Below are positions 17,151 to 25,305 of a stretch of DNA of 64,000 nt, piece by piece. Where the stretch lies: contig JAQTOU010000005.1 in assembly GCA_028713125.1 (NCBI GenBank), forward strand, positions 1 through 64,000, in the 5' to 3' direction. The stretch is from Elusimicrobiales bacterium (GTDB lineage Bacteria > Elusimicrobiota > Elusimicrobia > Elusimicrobiales > UBA9959). Made by a program: the position numbers and the translations under genes. Every line of letters starts with the position of its first letter. Position 1 is the first letter of the stretch. The notes under the pieces are model-generated. The model did not search any database and was not told the DNA's origin. It was given only the letters and a program-made list of their open reading frames with translations.

Positions 17151-18617
17151 ATGAAAAAGAAGATCGTTTTTATTATTCCTCCTATCGAGGAAAAGCTGTG
17201 GACCTTCAGCAATGACCTCCAGTACCTGGGGGCCGCCGGCCTCGCCGCCTTGCTGCTCCGCGAAGGCCACGAAGTCTCCGTCATAGACTGCGCCGTAGAC
17301 TGCCGCTCCGTAAGCGAACTAAAAAAGCGCCTCCTCTCCCTCAAGCCCGACATCGCCGCCGTCCCCGCGATCTACGGAACCCTCGGCAACTCCTATAAAA
17401 TAGCCCGCGCCGTAAAAGAATCCTCAGGCGGCCTAGTAGTTTTCGGCGGCCTCCCCGCCACCTTCTCCGCCGAACGCGTCCTCGCCGAGTGCCCCCAGGC
17501 CGACATCTGCGTCATCAACGAAGGCGAAATAAGCATGACCGCCCTGGCCGCCGGCACCCCCCCCGCGGAGATCACCGGCCTCGCCTTCAGGCAGGACGGA
17601 AAATTCTTCTCCACCGGGCCCGGCGCCCGGGTCGAGAACCTCGACGACCTCCCTTTGCCGGCCCGGCACTTGTTCCCCGCGGAAAAATACCACGGCATCT
17701 CCCTTTACACCGCCACCAAGCAGCGCAGCACCAACCTGGAAACAAAGCGCGGCTGCCCTTTCTCCTGCGAGTTCTGCCTCCAGGCCCCAAAAGAAGGCGG
17801 CAAATACCGCCTCCGCTCCCCCGCCAAAGTCATAGAGGAAATGATCCAGATCCGCCGCGATTTCCCTTTCATCGCCAGGATAATGATAGTCGACAATGAT
17901 TTCCTGTCCCCCTATGCCCACGGAATGGAGATCATAGACGGCATCCTGAAGAACGACCTGCACAAACAGTTCGAATTCATGATCGCCACCCGGGTGCAAA
18001 GCTTCCTCAAAGGCGGGGACGAGCTCATCGCCAAATTCGACGCCGCAAATATCCGCCTCGTTTACTTCGGGATGGAAAGCGTAAACAAGAAGAACAGGGA
18101 CAGGCTCCAGAAAATAAAAGAGGAATACGACCCCCCCGCGCTTTTCGAAAGAATGCGCGCCAAAGGCGTGCACTCCGTCGGCTCCTATATTTTCGGCTTC
18201 GAGAACGAGGATGAATCGGACATGCTGGAAACCGTGGACGCCTCGCTGCGCGATTCACCTTCCATGGTGAAGTACAATATCCTCACCCCTTACCCCGGGA
18301 CCAAGTTCTACGACCAGTACGCCGCCAAAGGCAAACTCCGCCCCGGCGTCCCGCTCTGGCACTACGACAATTCCCACCAGACCATGGACCACCCGGTGGA
18401 CTGCCGGAAGTTCTTCCGCTCCGCCTACCGGAGATTCTATTTCAGGCCCGACCTGCTCACGCGGATAGAATGGTCCACCGCCTTCAGCCGCAGAAAGGGC
18501 GTTTTCCTGATGACCTTCGCCCATCACCTGGTGATAAGGGAGCTCCTTGGCTTCGCCCGTGATACCTACCGCTTCATAAAATTCAACATTTTCAAATCCG
18601 AAGATTTTACAGGCTGA
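17151..18617 (+). CDS. B12-binding-type radical SAM protein
   Basis: 488 residues. An N-terminal Rossmann-like cobalamin-binding-type domain (about 1-145; IPPIEEKL, VFGGLPATFS, INEGE) is followed by the rSAM core with C202-x3-C206-x2-C209 (RGCPFSCEFC). The classical cobalamin DxHxxG motif is absent, as is usual in this class. A C-terminal segment of about 80 residues ends with RFYFRPDLL. Members of the class methylate or rearrange unactivated carbons. The gene is a single unit with its own -10 and terminator. Codon third positions are strongly C-biased. Confidence 0.88.
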   Translation: MKKKIVFIIPPIEEKLWTFSNDLQYLGAAGLAALLLREGHEVSVIDCAVDCRSVSELKKRLLSLKPDIAAVPAIYGTLGNSYKIARAVKESSGGLVVFGGLPATFSAERVLAECPQADICVINEGEISMTALAAGTPPAEITGLAFRQDGKFFSTGPGARVENLDDLPLPARHLFPAEKYHGISLYTATKQRSTNLETKRGCPFSCEFCLQAPKEGGKYRLRSPAKVIEEMIQIRRDFPFIARIMIVDNDFLSPYAHGMEIIDGILKNDLHKQFEFMIATRVQSFLKGGDELIAKFDAANIRLVYFGMESVNKKNRDRLQKIKEEYDPPALFERMRAKGVHSVGSYIFGFENEDESDMLETVDASLRDSPSMVKYNILTPYPGTKFYDQYAAKGKLRPGVPLWHYDNSHQTMDHPVDCRKFFRSAYRRFYFRPDLLTRIEWSTAFSRRKGVFLMTFAHHLVIRELLGFARDTYRFIKFNIFKSEDFTG

Positions 18618-18639
18618 ACCCGGGCCCGGCAGGACAAAA

Positions 18640-18675
18640 AAGAACCGCGCCCTCGCGCGGTTTCTTATTTTCCGG
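18640..18675. terminator. Terminator between convergent rSAM genes
   Basis: AACCGCGC pairs with GCGCGGTT around CCTC, followed by TCTTATTTT. An A-run on the other side could make it work in both directions. Confidence 0.8.
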
Positions 18676-18688
18676 CTTCGGCCGGAAA

Positions 18689-19948
18689 CTAAATTTTCGC
18701 TTTGCCGGGCCTGGCCGGCGGGATGAGGAACAGGCGCAGGAACATCATGAAGATCTGCGTGCCGACCAGCAGCGCCCGCTTCAGTATCCGCGTCGGCAGG
18801 TCGGGGATGGCGGACGGAAGTTCGGCCCGCAGCGGCGAGAAATTGAAGATCATGTAGTAGTTGAAATGGGAGGCCGCGCGCACCGTTTTCAGCAGGTCCC
18901 CGATAGTTTCGCCGGGATAGTTCAGCATCAGGTGGCCCCAGATCATCGTCTTCGGGGAAACCGCCTTTATCTCTTTGATGACGCGCACTACGTTTTCCGC
19001 TTTATAATGGCGGTTCATCGCGGCTATCACCCTGTCCGAGCCGGACTGGAGGGAAACGTTCAGGCTGTTAATATTGCGCGTCGCGCACATCTCCACGTAT
19101 TCGCGGCCCTGCTTTTCGAACCAGAAAGGGTTGATATAGCAGAAGTCTATCGGCGCGCCGGGAAAAGCCTCCGAGACCTCCGCCACCAGGTCGAAAACGG
19201 TCCTGCCGATATCAACGCCCCAGGTTCCGCAGTCGTCGGCCACGAAGTTTATCACCCGGCCGGGCTTATAGGCTTTTTTCAGGTCGCGGACGATCTCGGC
19301 GGCGGGGCGGCTCTTGGCCGGGCCGCGGGCGCGCTTGATCACGCAATAGGTGCAGGTTCCGACGCAGCCGGAGCCGATCTCCACGTAAACCCGCCTGTCG
19401 CTGTCGATATAGTTCATTTCCTCCAGCACGCGCGGCAGCTGGGAGGATTCGAGGAAAGGGTAAGGCCAGCCTTTGAAGACCCGGCAGAAAAGCCGGCCCG
19501 CTTCACCGCCCCAGCGGAGCCAGGCGTTCGAGCCGAAGCCGGCGGGGCCCAGCCTGTGGAACAGGGTTTCGTCGAAATTGAAGTCGGTGATCTCGGAGAA
19601 AGGGATCTTTGCGCCTATCACAGCGTCCAGCGAACTCAGGTCGGCCGCTACGATAAGGTTAGGGAAGGCTTCCAGCGCTTTGCGGTCGATCTTGGTAAGG
19701 CAGCCGATGGAAACCACCTTCGTGCCGGGCTTCGAATCGGAAAAAGCTTTTCCGATGCTGCCCTTCGAGGCGTCCTGGAGGATGTCGTGAAAGCCGCAGG
19801 TATTGATGATCACGAGGTCGGCATTGCCGAACTCGCGGGTCAGTTCCCAGTCGTTCGCCCTGAAATAATTCAGGCAGCGCGAACTCAGGACGGCGTTGGA
19901 CTTGCAGCGGTCCACCGCGCTTGCTATGCACACCTTACGGGCCATCAA
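18689..19948 (-). CDS. Methylthiotransferase-like radical SAM protein (MiaB/RimO family), no TRAM domain
   Basis: 419 residues. The N-terminal MTTase domain keeps three cluster Cys (C15, C51 in NTCGF, C83). The rSAM core has C195-x3-C199-x2-C202 (CVGTCTYC). These enzymes insert sulfur or methylthio groups using an auxiliary Fe-S cluster. The C-terminal TRAM domain that binds tRNA or protein is missing. Instead the protein ends with a hydrophobic, basic tail (VGTQIFMMFLRLFLIPP). It is therefore probably not a tRNA-modifying MiaB, and a small-molecule or membrane-associated substrate is possible. GGAG is the ribosome site, and the gene is divergent from the ferredoxin gene. Confidence 0.85.
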   Translation of the reverse strand: MMARKVCIASAVDRCKSNAVLSSRCLNYFRANDWELTREFGNADLVIINTCGFHDILQDASKGSIGKAFSDSKPGTKVVSIGCLTKIDRKALEAFPNLIVAADLSSLDAVIGAKIPFSEITDFNFDETLFHRLGPAGFGSNAWLRWGGEAGRLFCRVFKGWPYPFLESSQLPRVLEEMNYIDSDRRVYVEIGSGCVGTCTYCVIKRARGPAKSRPAAEIVRDLKKAYKPGRVINFVADDCGTWGVDIGRTVFDLVAEVSEAFPGAPIDFCYINPFWFEKQGREYVEMCATRNINSLNVSLQSGSDRVIAAMNRHYKAENVVRVIKEIKAVSPKTMIWGHLMLNYPGETIGDLLKTVRAASHFNYYMIFNFSPLRAELPSAIPDLPTRILKRALLVGTQIFMMFLRLFLIPPARPGKAKI

Positions 19949-19980
19949 AAATTCTCCATAAAAACCAATGACTTTTATAA

Positions 19981-19990
19981 ATTATATACT
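19981..19990. promoter_or_regulatory. Overlapping divergent -10 boxes
   Basis: TATAAT on the minus strand (19986 to 19981) serves the methylthiotransferase-like gene. TATACT on the plus strand (19985-19990) could serve the NapH-like gene. The two boxes share bases, so the promoters probably exclude each other. Confidence 0.5.
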
Positions 19991-20039
19991 ATATCCAGCC
20001 GGCCAGTCTTCATAGGAGAACGGCCGATTTCTTAAAGAC

Positions 20040-21197
20040 ATGTCCCATTGCCCTGAAAACAAAGACGCGCCCCTGCCGGTGAAAAGCCGGGGCAAGTCGC
20101 TTTTGCTTTCTTTGCCCATGCTCGCCATTACCGCTTCCATGCTTGCGGGCAGGGGAGCGTTCGCCACAAACGGCTCCACCTTCGCTTATTTCGCTTCCCT
20201 GTTTTTCCTGAATTTCATGTTCTACAAAATGGTCCGCACCGGGAAAACGGACAAATACCGGGCGATAGTTTTCATCACCCTGGCAGGCGCGGCCGCTTTC
20301 TCTTTCATGTCCTTCTTCCTGGAGCTCAGGGGCGCTTTCGGCGTCACCCCGTCGGAAATAATGCGCGGCGAGGTTCCGGCCTGCCATATGGTCCTGCCCA
20401 TGCTTTTCCTGCCGGCGCTGTTTTCCAAGACTATAGTCTTCCCCGGCCTGATCACCGGCGGCTTCGCCTCTATCGCCGTGCTGACGGTCTTCTGGGCGGC
20501 GGCGACGCTGACCATCGGGAAAGGCTACTGCAGCTGGTTCTGTTTCCTGGGCGGCTTCGAGGACGGTTTTTCCCGCATCTTCAAGTCCCCCGTCATAAAA
20601 AGAATCAGGCCGGATCTCAGGCTGCTGCCTTTCGCCGTGCTTCTCACGGCGGTGCTCACTTCCGCGTACACGCTGACTCATACTTACTGCGAATGGGTCT
20701 GCCCCTACAAGATGGTGACCGAATTCGAGCAGGTTGTCTCTTTGAAGCTGCTTGTGCAGAGCGCGATCTTTATTTTCACTTTCTCCCTGCTGGTAGTCGC
20801 GCTGCCGCTGCTCACCAGGCTCCGGACGCAATGCGCTTTTTTCTGCCCTTTCGGCGCTATGCAGACCCTGGCCGGCAAACTCGCCCCCTTCGAGATCAGG
20901 ATAGACACGGAAAAATGTTCCAGGTGCGGCAAATGCCTGACGGAATGCCCCGATTTCAGCCTGGACAAGGACTCCCTGGAAAGAGGGAAACCGCATATTT
21001 CATGCCACCTTTGCGGAAAATGCGTGGACCTCTGCCCGGACAAGGCGATCTTTTTCCATATCAAAGGGACTTCGCTTAAGACCGATCTTGAGGCGCAGAG
21101 GATCTTCTTCCTTTACCCCGCTTTCACTTTTCTCGCCGGGATAACCGGCATGAACCTGCAGCAGGCGCTGCTCCGGATAATAAACTTCTTCGCATGA
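20040..21197 (+). CDS. NapH-like membrane 4Fe-4S electron-transfer protein
   Basis: 385 residues with about six membrane helices and three pairs of C-x3-C motifs at the membrane surface (YCSWFC, CEWVCPYK, CAFFCPFGAMQ), the hallmark of NapH/NosR/YccM-type proteins. Two ferredoxin clusters follow in the C-terminal part (CSRCGKCLTECP and CHLCGKCVDLCP). It likely passes electrons between a quinol or ferredoxin pool and a periplasmic or membrane partner. No nitrate reductase lies nearby. The start codon overlaps no upstream gene; AGGAG lies about 22 nt before the ATG, farther than usual. It overlaps the next gene by 4 nt. Confidence 0.85.
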   Translation: MSHCPENKDAPLPVKSRGKSLLLSLPMLAITASMLAGRGAFATNGSTFAYFASLFFLNFMFYKMVRTGKTDKYRAIVFITLAGAAAFSFMSFFLELRGAFGVTPSEIMRGEVPACHMVLPMLFLPALFSKTIVFPGLITGGFASIAVLTVFWAAATLTIGKGYCSWFCFLGGFEDGFSRIFKSPVIKRIRPDLRLLPFAVLLTAVLTSAYTLTHTYCEWVCPYKMVTEFEQVVSLKLLVQSAIFIFTFSLLVVALPLLTRLRTQCAFFCPFGAMQTLAGKLAPFEIRIDTEKCSRCGKCLTECPDFSLDKDSLERGKPHISCHLCGKCVDLCPDKAIFFHIKGTSLKTDLEAQRIFFLYPAFTFLAGITGMNLQQALLRIINFFA

Positions 21198-21733
21198 CGA
21201 CCCTTAAAGAAAAAATAAAGCAGGCGGCGGGTTATGCCTGGGCGGCCGCGGCTTTCGCCGCAGCCCTGGCGGCGCTGTCCTCCCACGAGGGCATCGGGCG
21301 GGGCATAGCCGCGACCGGGCTCAGGATCTCACCGGTCTTCTCCGGGGGCGAGCTGGCCCGGACGATAAACAGGAAAGGCTACAGCGTTTTCATCCACAGG
21401 CCCGTCTTCGACGCCCTGCTCAGGGAGAAGAAGGAAGGTTTTGTGCAGGTAGACTGGGGCCCCGCCGAAGCGCTGCCCGCCAGGCTGAGCGAAACCCTGG
21501 ACCTGGACGGAGACGGCAGGGCGGAATCAATCCTGGAACTGGAAACCGCCGGCCCTGAAGTCAAACTTCGCACCGAAGATTGCCGGGTAGGCCCGGCGGA
21601 AAAACCGCTGCTGGTGGAGAAAGCCAGGACCGTAAGGCTGTACCAGGAGCCGGAGCCTCCGTCCGGCCCGGCGGATATGAAAAAGATAACGGTCAGGATA
21701 ACCCTCAGGAAAAGCTGCGCCGCGGTAAAATAG
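21194..21733 (+). CDS. Membrane-anchored partner of the NapH-like protein, unknown function
   Basis: 179 residues. An N-terminal helix (about 12-30) anchors an extracytoplasmic domain with a DLDGDGRAES motif, which resembles a calcium-binding DxDxDG loop of FG-GAP or EF-hand type. The ATG overlaps the stop of the ferredoxin gene, so the two are translated together. No family is recognised. A role as the periplasmic companion of the electron-transfer protein is inferred from coupling only. Confidence 0.65.
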   Translation: MTTLKEKIKQAAGYAWAAAAFAAALAALSSHEGIGRGIAATGLRISPVFSGGELARTINRKGYSVFIHRPVFDALLREKKEGFVQVDWGPAEALPARLSETLDLDGDGRAESILELETAGPEVKLRTEDCRVGPAEKPLLVEKARTVRLYQEPEPPSGPADMKKITVRITLRKSCAAVK

Positions 21734-21768
21734 CCGCTAACCGCCTCCCGGAAACCCCGTCTTTCGCA

Positions 21769-21863
21769 TGGTATAATATAGTTACATTGAACGGCGTTCA
21801 GGCCCCGTTTATTTCCACACTCCGCCGGGGGCGGATCTACCGAAAATTTCAGGAGGCTAGCAT
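21769..21863 (+). promoter_or_regulatory. Extended -10 promoter and hairpin leader of the 11-gene operon
   Basis: TG-G-TATAAT (21769-21777) is an extended -10. The leader of about 80 nt contains two perfect hairpins, TGAAC-GGC-GTTCA and TCCGCC-GGG-GGCGGA, and ends with the ribosome site AGGAGG before the ATG at 21864. It is too short for a cobalamin riboswitch. Confidence 0.6.
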
Positions 21864-22865
21864 ATGGGTATCACTTTAGTCACTGGCGCCGCCGGGTTCA
21901 TAGGTTCCCATCTCTCCGAGGCCCTTACGAAGAGCGGCCGCAAGGTCCGTGGCCTGGTGCAGCACAACAGCCTCAATATCGATTTCCTGAAAGACACCGG
22001 GGCCGAGGTAGTTTACGGCGATATACTGGACAAAGAAAGCGTGAAGAGCGCGCTCGAGGGCGTGGACTCCGTCTTCCACCTCGCGGCAAATGTCAGGCCG
22101 ACGAAATGGATCTACTCCCGCACCGGCCTGCTCGAAGAATTCAACAAGGTCAACTGCGAAGGGACGAAGGTCCTGGCCGATGCGGCGAAAGGAAAAGTTA
22201 AAAGCTTCGTTTTTTACAGCAGCATAGCCGCCGCCGGCGTCGGGCCCATGCTGGACGAAACCTCCACCACCATGCCGGAAACCGACTACGGCATGAGCAA
22301 GCGGAACGCCGAAGAATACCTGTCCGCGCTGCATAAGAACGAAGGCTTCCCGGTAAAAATGGTTCGCCCCGGCTCCGTTTACGGCGCGCGGAACCGCAAC
22401 ATGGGCCTGCTGTATAAGTTCTTCGACCTGAACTTCTGCCCGACCATCGGGACCGGCGACAATACCCTGCCCTTCACTTACGTCGAGAACCTGATAAAGG
22501 CAACCCTCCTCATCGAGGAAAAAGGCCTGGCCGGGGAAAAATACTTCGTAACGGAAGATCCCGTCTCAATGCGCGACTTCGCCAACGGTTCAGCGGCGGC
22601 TATGGACCGCAAGCTGTGCGGTTTTTACCTGCCGACCGGCTTCATGTTCGGCAGCCTTCTCTTCAAAGAAGCCCTCGAGCGCCTCCTTTTCATGCGGCTT
22701 TTCCCAATGCGGATGGACGTCAGGCTGGAGAGCGTGAAGATAGCCTCCGGGAACTGGATCTGCAGCAATGCGAAACTGAAGAAACTGGGCTATACGCCAG
22801 CCGTCAGCTTCGGGGAAAGCCTGGTCAGGACCGTCAAGTGGTACAAAGATAACGGCGTCGTCTAG
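21864..22865 (+). CDS. NAD-dependent epimerase/dehydratase (3-beta-HSD-like extended SDR)
   Basis: 333 residues. The nucleotide-binding motif TGAAGFIGSHL sits at the N-terminus, and the catalytic Tyr-Lys pair is in YGMSK (about 140), with SS about a dozen residues before. It resembles sugar epimerases and 3-beta-hydroxysteroid or OleD-type dehydrogenases. The C-terminal half contains hydrophobic stretches (FYLPTGFMFGSLLF), as in lipid-acting members. First gene of the operon that continues to 35097, with a paralogue at 41869-42885 in the second rSAM cluster. Substrate unknown; lipid or sugar both fit. Confidence 0.85.
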   Translation: MGITLVTGAAGFIGSHLSEALTKSGRKVRGLVQHNSLNIDFLKDTGAEVVYGDILDKESVKSALEGVDSVFHLAANVRPTKWIYSRTGLLEEFNKVNCEGTKVLADAAKGKVKSFVFYSSIAAAGVGPMLDETSTTMPETDYGMSKRNAEEYLSALHKNEGFPVKMVRPGSVYGARNRNMGLLYKFFDLNFCPTIGTGDNTLPFTYVENLIKATLLIEEKGLAGEKYFVTEDPVSMRDFANGSAAAMDRKLCGFYLPTGFMFGSLLFKEALERLLFMRLFPMRMDVRLESVKIASGNWICSNAKLKKLGYTPAVSFGESLVRTVKWYKDNGVV

Positions 22866-22873
22866 AACCCGCT

Positions 22874-23869
22874 ATGTATTTTGAAGCCTCGCTGAAAGAG
22901 AGAGCCCTTAAGTTCCTCAGGCTCGTAACGAAGCGCTACGCGCGCCTCCCCGGCGATATAACCATAGAAGTTTCCACCAAATGCGGCCAGGCCTGCCCGA
23001 TGTGTTTCAGGGGCCCCCTGGGTATAGACGGGCGGGCGATGGACTACGCCCTTTTTTCCGGCCTTATGGACGCCCTGCGTTCGGCTTTCGCGGATGAGCG
23101 TCCCCGCTACCTTAACTTCGTCGGCCTCGGCGAGCCCTTCCTCAACGAAGCGCTGGGCGACATGCTCAAGCTCGCGAAAAAAACATTTCCCGGAACCTGC
23201 CTGAACGTTTCCACAAGCCTCGCCGTCCCGGATCACGCGCTGTTCAGCACCTTGTCCTCGGAAAACCTGGTGAACCGCATAAGCGTTTCAATAGACAACC
23301 CGGGCGGAGGCTCCCTCCATCCTTTCTCAAGGCAAATTTCCGAGAACCTGGCCTTCCTTAAAGAAATGAAGAACAGGGGCGGTTTTAAGATAAGGCTGCA
23401 GACCCTGATAACCTCCAGGGAAGCCGCCGAGCAGGTGATAGAGCTGGCCAGGAAGACCGGCGCCGACGAGGTCCAGCTTATGCGGATAGACCTCCACGCT
23501 TTCAAAGGCGGCGCGCCCGTAATGCGGCCCTCCCTGGCCGAGGAAAGGGCTATCGTCGCCCGTGCCGAACTCCTCGCGGCCAAGTACTGCATCAAGTGCA
23601 GGAACAACAATTCATACGATATTTTTATGGACCTCGCCTCCGCTTTCGACCGGCGCTGCCTGATAACGGACGACGCCATCTTTATAGATGTAGAAGGGAA
23701 TGTCCTTCCCTGTTTCTACCTCAGGGATGTCTCCTTCGGCAATTTGGCCCGCCAGTCCCTGGCGGAGATCGGCGAGACCAGGCGCGCCTTCTCTTTTTAC
23801 GAGAAACAATCCTCGCTCTGCAAAGGCTGCGATATCTACCGCCGGAAGCATTCGGGGGCACGGCCGTGA
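22874..23869 (+). CDS. Radical SAM/SPASM protein
   Basis: 331 residues. The rSAM motif is C37-x3-C41-x2-C44 (CGQACPMC). The C-terminal SPASM-like auxiliary site carries RRCLI, GNVLPCFY, FGNL and LCKGCDIYR. SPASM proteins often modify peptides, but also act on sugars and other small molecules. The stop overlaps the GTG start of the next gene (GTGA at 23866). It is the second gene of the operon, 8 nt after the epimerase. Confidence 0.88.
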   Translation: MYFEASLKERALKFLRLVTKRYARLPGDITIEVSTKCGQACPMCFRGPLGIDGRAMDYALFSGLMDALRSAFADERPRYLNFVGLGEPFLNEALGDMLKLAKKTFPGTCLNVSTSLAVPDHALFSTLSSENLVNRISVSIDNPGGGSLHPFSRQISENLAFLKEMKNRGGFKIRLQTLITSREAAEQVIELARKTGADEVQLMRIDLHAFKGGAPVMRPSLAEERAIVARAELLAAKYCIKCRNNNSYDIFMDLASAFDRRCLITDDAIFIDVEGNVLPCFYLRDVSFGNLARQSLAEIGETRRAFSFYEKQSSLCKGCDIYRRKHSGARP

Positions 23870-25305
23870 AGATCCTGCTGCTCAATCCTCCGCATAATAC
23901 GGCCCCGGCGCAGAGAGCGCTGGAAAACATCATGCCGCCGCTTAACCTGATGTATTTGGCGTCCTATCTCCAAAAGGCCGGGCATGAGCTTAAGCTCCTG
24001 GACCTCTACGCGGAGCCGCTGCCTGAAGAAGAAGCCCTGAATAAGATAAAGGACTTCGGCCCGGCCCTGGCCGGCTTCGCCACCTACCCCGGCAGCATGG
24101 ACGAGGTTTACTCGCTGGTAAAAAAAATAAAAGCCTCCGCTCCAGCCGTCCATATAACCCTCGGGGGGCTTTACGCGAGCTACCTCCCCGAGGTCTGCCT
24201 CTCCCAGTGTCCCGCCGACTCTATCGTCATTGGGGAGGGCGAAGCCACGCTGGCAGAACTCGCCTCCGCCCTTGAAAAGGGCGCCGGGCTATCCGCGGTC
24301 CCGGGGCTCTGTTTCAGGAAGGACGGCGCCCCGGTCCGTACCGGTTTCCGGGCGATAGCGGAAGAGATAGAATCGCTGCCCTGGCCCGCCTATGAACTTA
24401 TAAATTTCGACGCTTACCGCCTGCCGCCGACCAGGGCCGTCAGGCACGGCCGGGTCTCCTCCATCCTGTCCGCGAGAGGCTGCAATTATAACTGCAGTTT
24501 CTGCAGCCACCACTACGGCTATAACTGCCGGGTGCGGCTCAGGACCCCGGAGGACGTGATAGAAGAGATGAAGCATGTCTTTGAAAAACATGGCGTTACC
24601 GAATTCCGTTTCGAAGACTGCACTTTTACCGCCGACCCGAAAAGGGTCGCCCGGCTCTGCGCTCTGATAGTGGAAAAGAAACTCCCGGTGGTCTGGAACT
24701 GCGACGTCAGGGCGGACACCGCCTCCGATGAAATTTTTAAAGCGATGAAAGCGGCCGGCTGCAGGCGGGTTTTCCTGGGAGTGGAGACCGGCTCCCAGGA
24801 GCTTCTTGGAACGCTTTCGGCAAATAAAGACATAAGGCTGGACCAGGTCAGGAAAGCCGTCAGGCTGGCGAAAAAATACGGCCTGCGGATGAACTGCTCC
24901 TTCGTCCTGGGCCTCCCCGGAGAAACCCGCGAGACAGCGCGGGAAACCTTCAAATTCGCCCTTGAGCTGGACCCGGATTACGCGATGTTCTCGATACTCG
25001 CCCCGGTTGTCGGCTCGAGGCTTTTCGAGCAGGCCGTAAAAGAGGGCAAGATAGATGTCCCGAGCTACAGGGGCGCCCATTACCTTTCCGCCTCCGCCGG
25101 CAAAGTGAACGTGGTGGAAATGTCGGGCCTGAAAGCCGAAGAACTCCTCGGCCTCATGAAAACTTTCAACCGGGAATTTTACTCCCGGCCGGGCTATTTA
25201 CTTAAGCGCGCGCTCGGAATACGCTCACTGACGGAACTGAAATACCTGGCCCGCGGCTTCACGCATATTTTCAAAGGGGGGCCGGCCGCCGCCGGGAGCA
25301 GATGA
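23866..25305 (+). CDS. B12-binding-type radical SAM protein
   Basis: 479 residues from the GTG at 23866 (VKILLLNPPH), chosen because it overlaps the preceding stop; a longer reading frame upstream is an artefact inside the SPASM gene. The cobalamin-type domain spans about 1-150 (MPPLNLMYLASYL, GGLYASYLPEVC, IGEGE). The rSAM motif is C206-x3-C210-x2-C213 (GCNYNCSFCSHHYGY). It is closely paralogous to the product of 26707-28188, sharing the CSHHYGY extension and the DLYAE and SYLPEVCL segments. Substrate unknown. Confidence 0.88.
   Translation: MKILLLNPPHNTAPAQRALENIMPPLNLMYLASYLQKAGHELKLLDLYAEPLPEEEALNKIKDFGPALAGFATYPGSMDEVYSLVKKIKASAPAVHITLGGLYASYLPEVCLSQCPADSIVIGEGEATLAELASALEKGAGLSAVPGLCFRKDGAPVRTGFRAIAEEIESLPWPAYELINFDAYRLPPTRAVRHGRVSSILSARGCNYNCSFCSHHYGYNCRVRLRTPEDVIEEMKHVFEKHGVTEFRFEDCTFTADPKRVARLCALIVEKKLPVVWNCDVRADTASDEIFKAMKAAGCRRVFLGVETGSQELLGTLSANKDIRLDQVRKAVRLAKKYGLRMNCSFVLGLPGETRETARETFKFALELDPDYAMFSILAPVVGSRLFEQAVKEGKIDVPSYRGAHYLSASAGKVNVVEMSGLKAEELLGLMKTFNREFYSRPGYLLKRALGIRSLTELKYLARGFTHIFKGGPAAAGSR

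Noticed and set aside
23596-23865. Upstream extension of the B12 rSAM gene that starts at 23866
   Set aside because: The extension lies inside the SPASM gene in another frame and has no family sequence. The protein start VKILLLNPPH fits the family.
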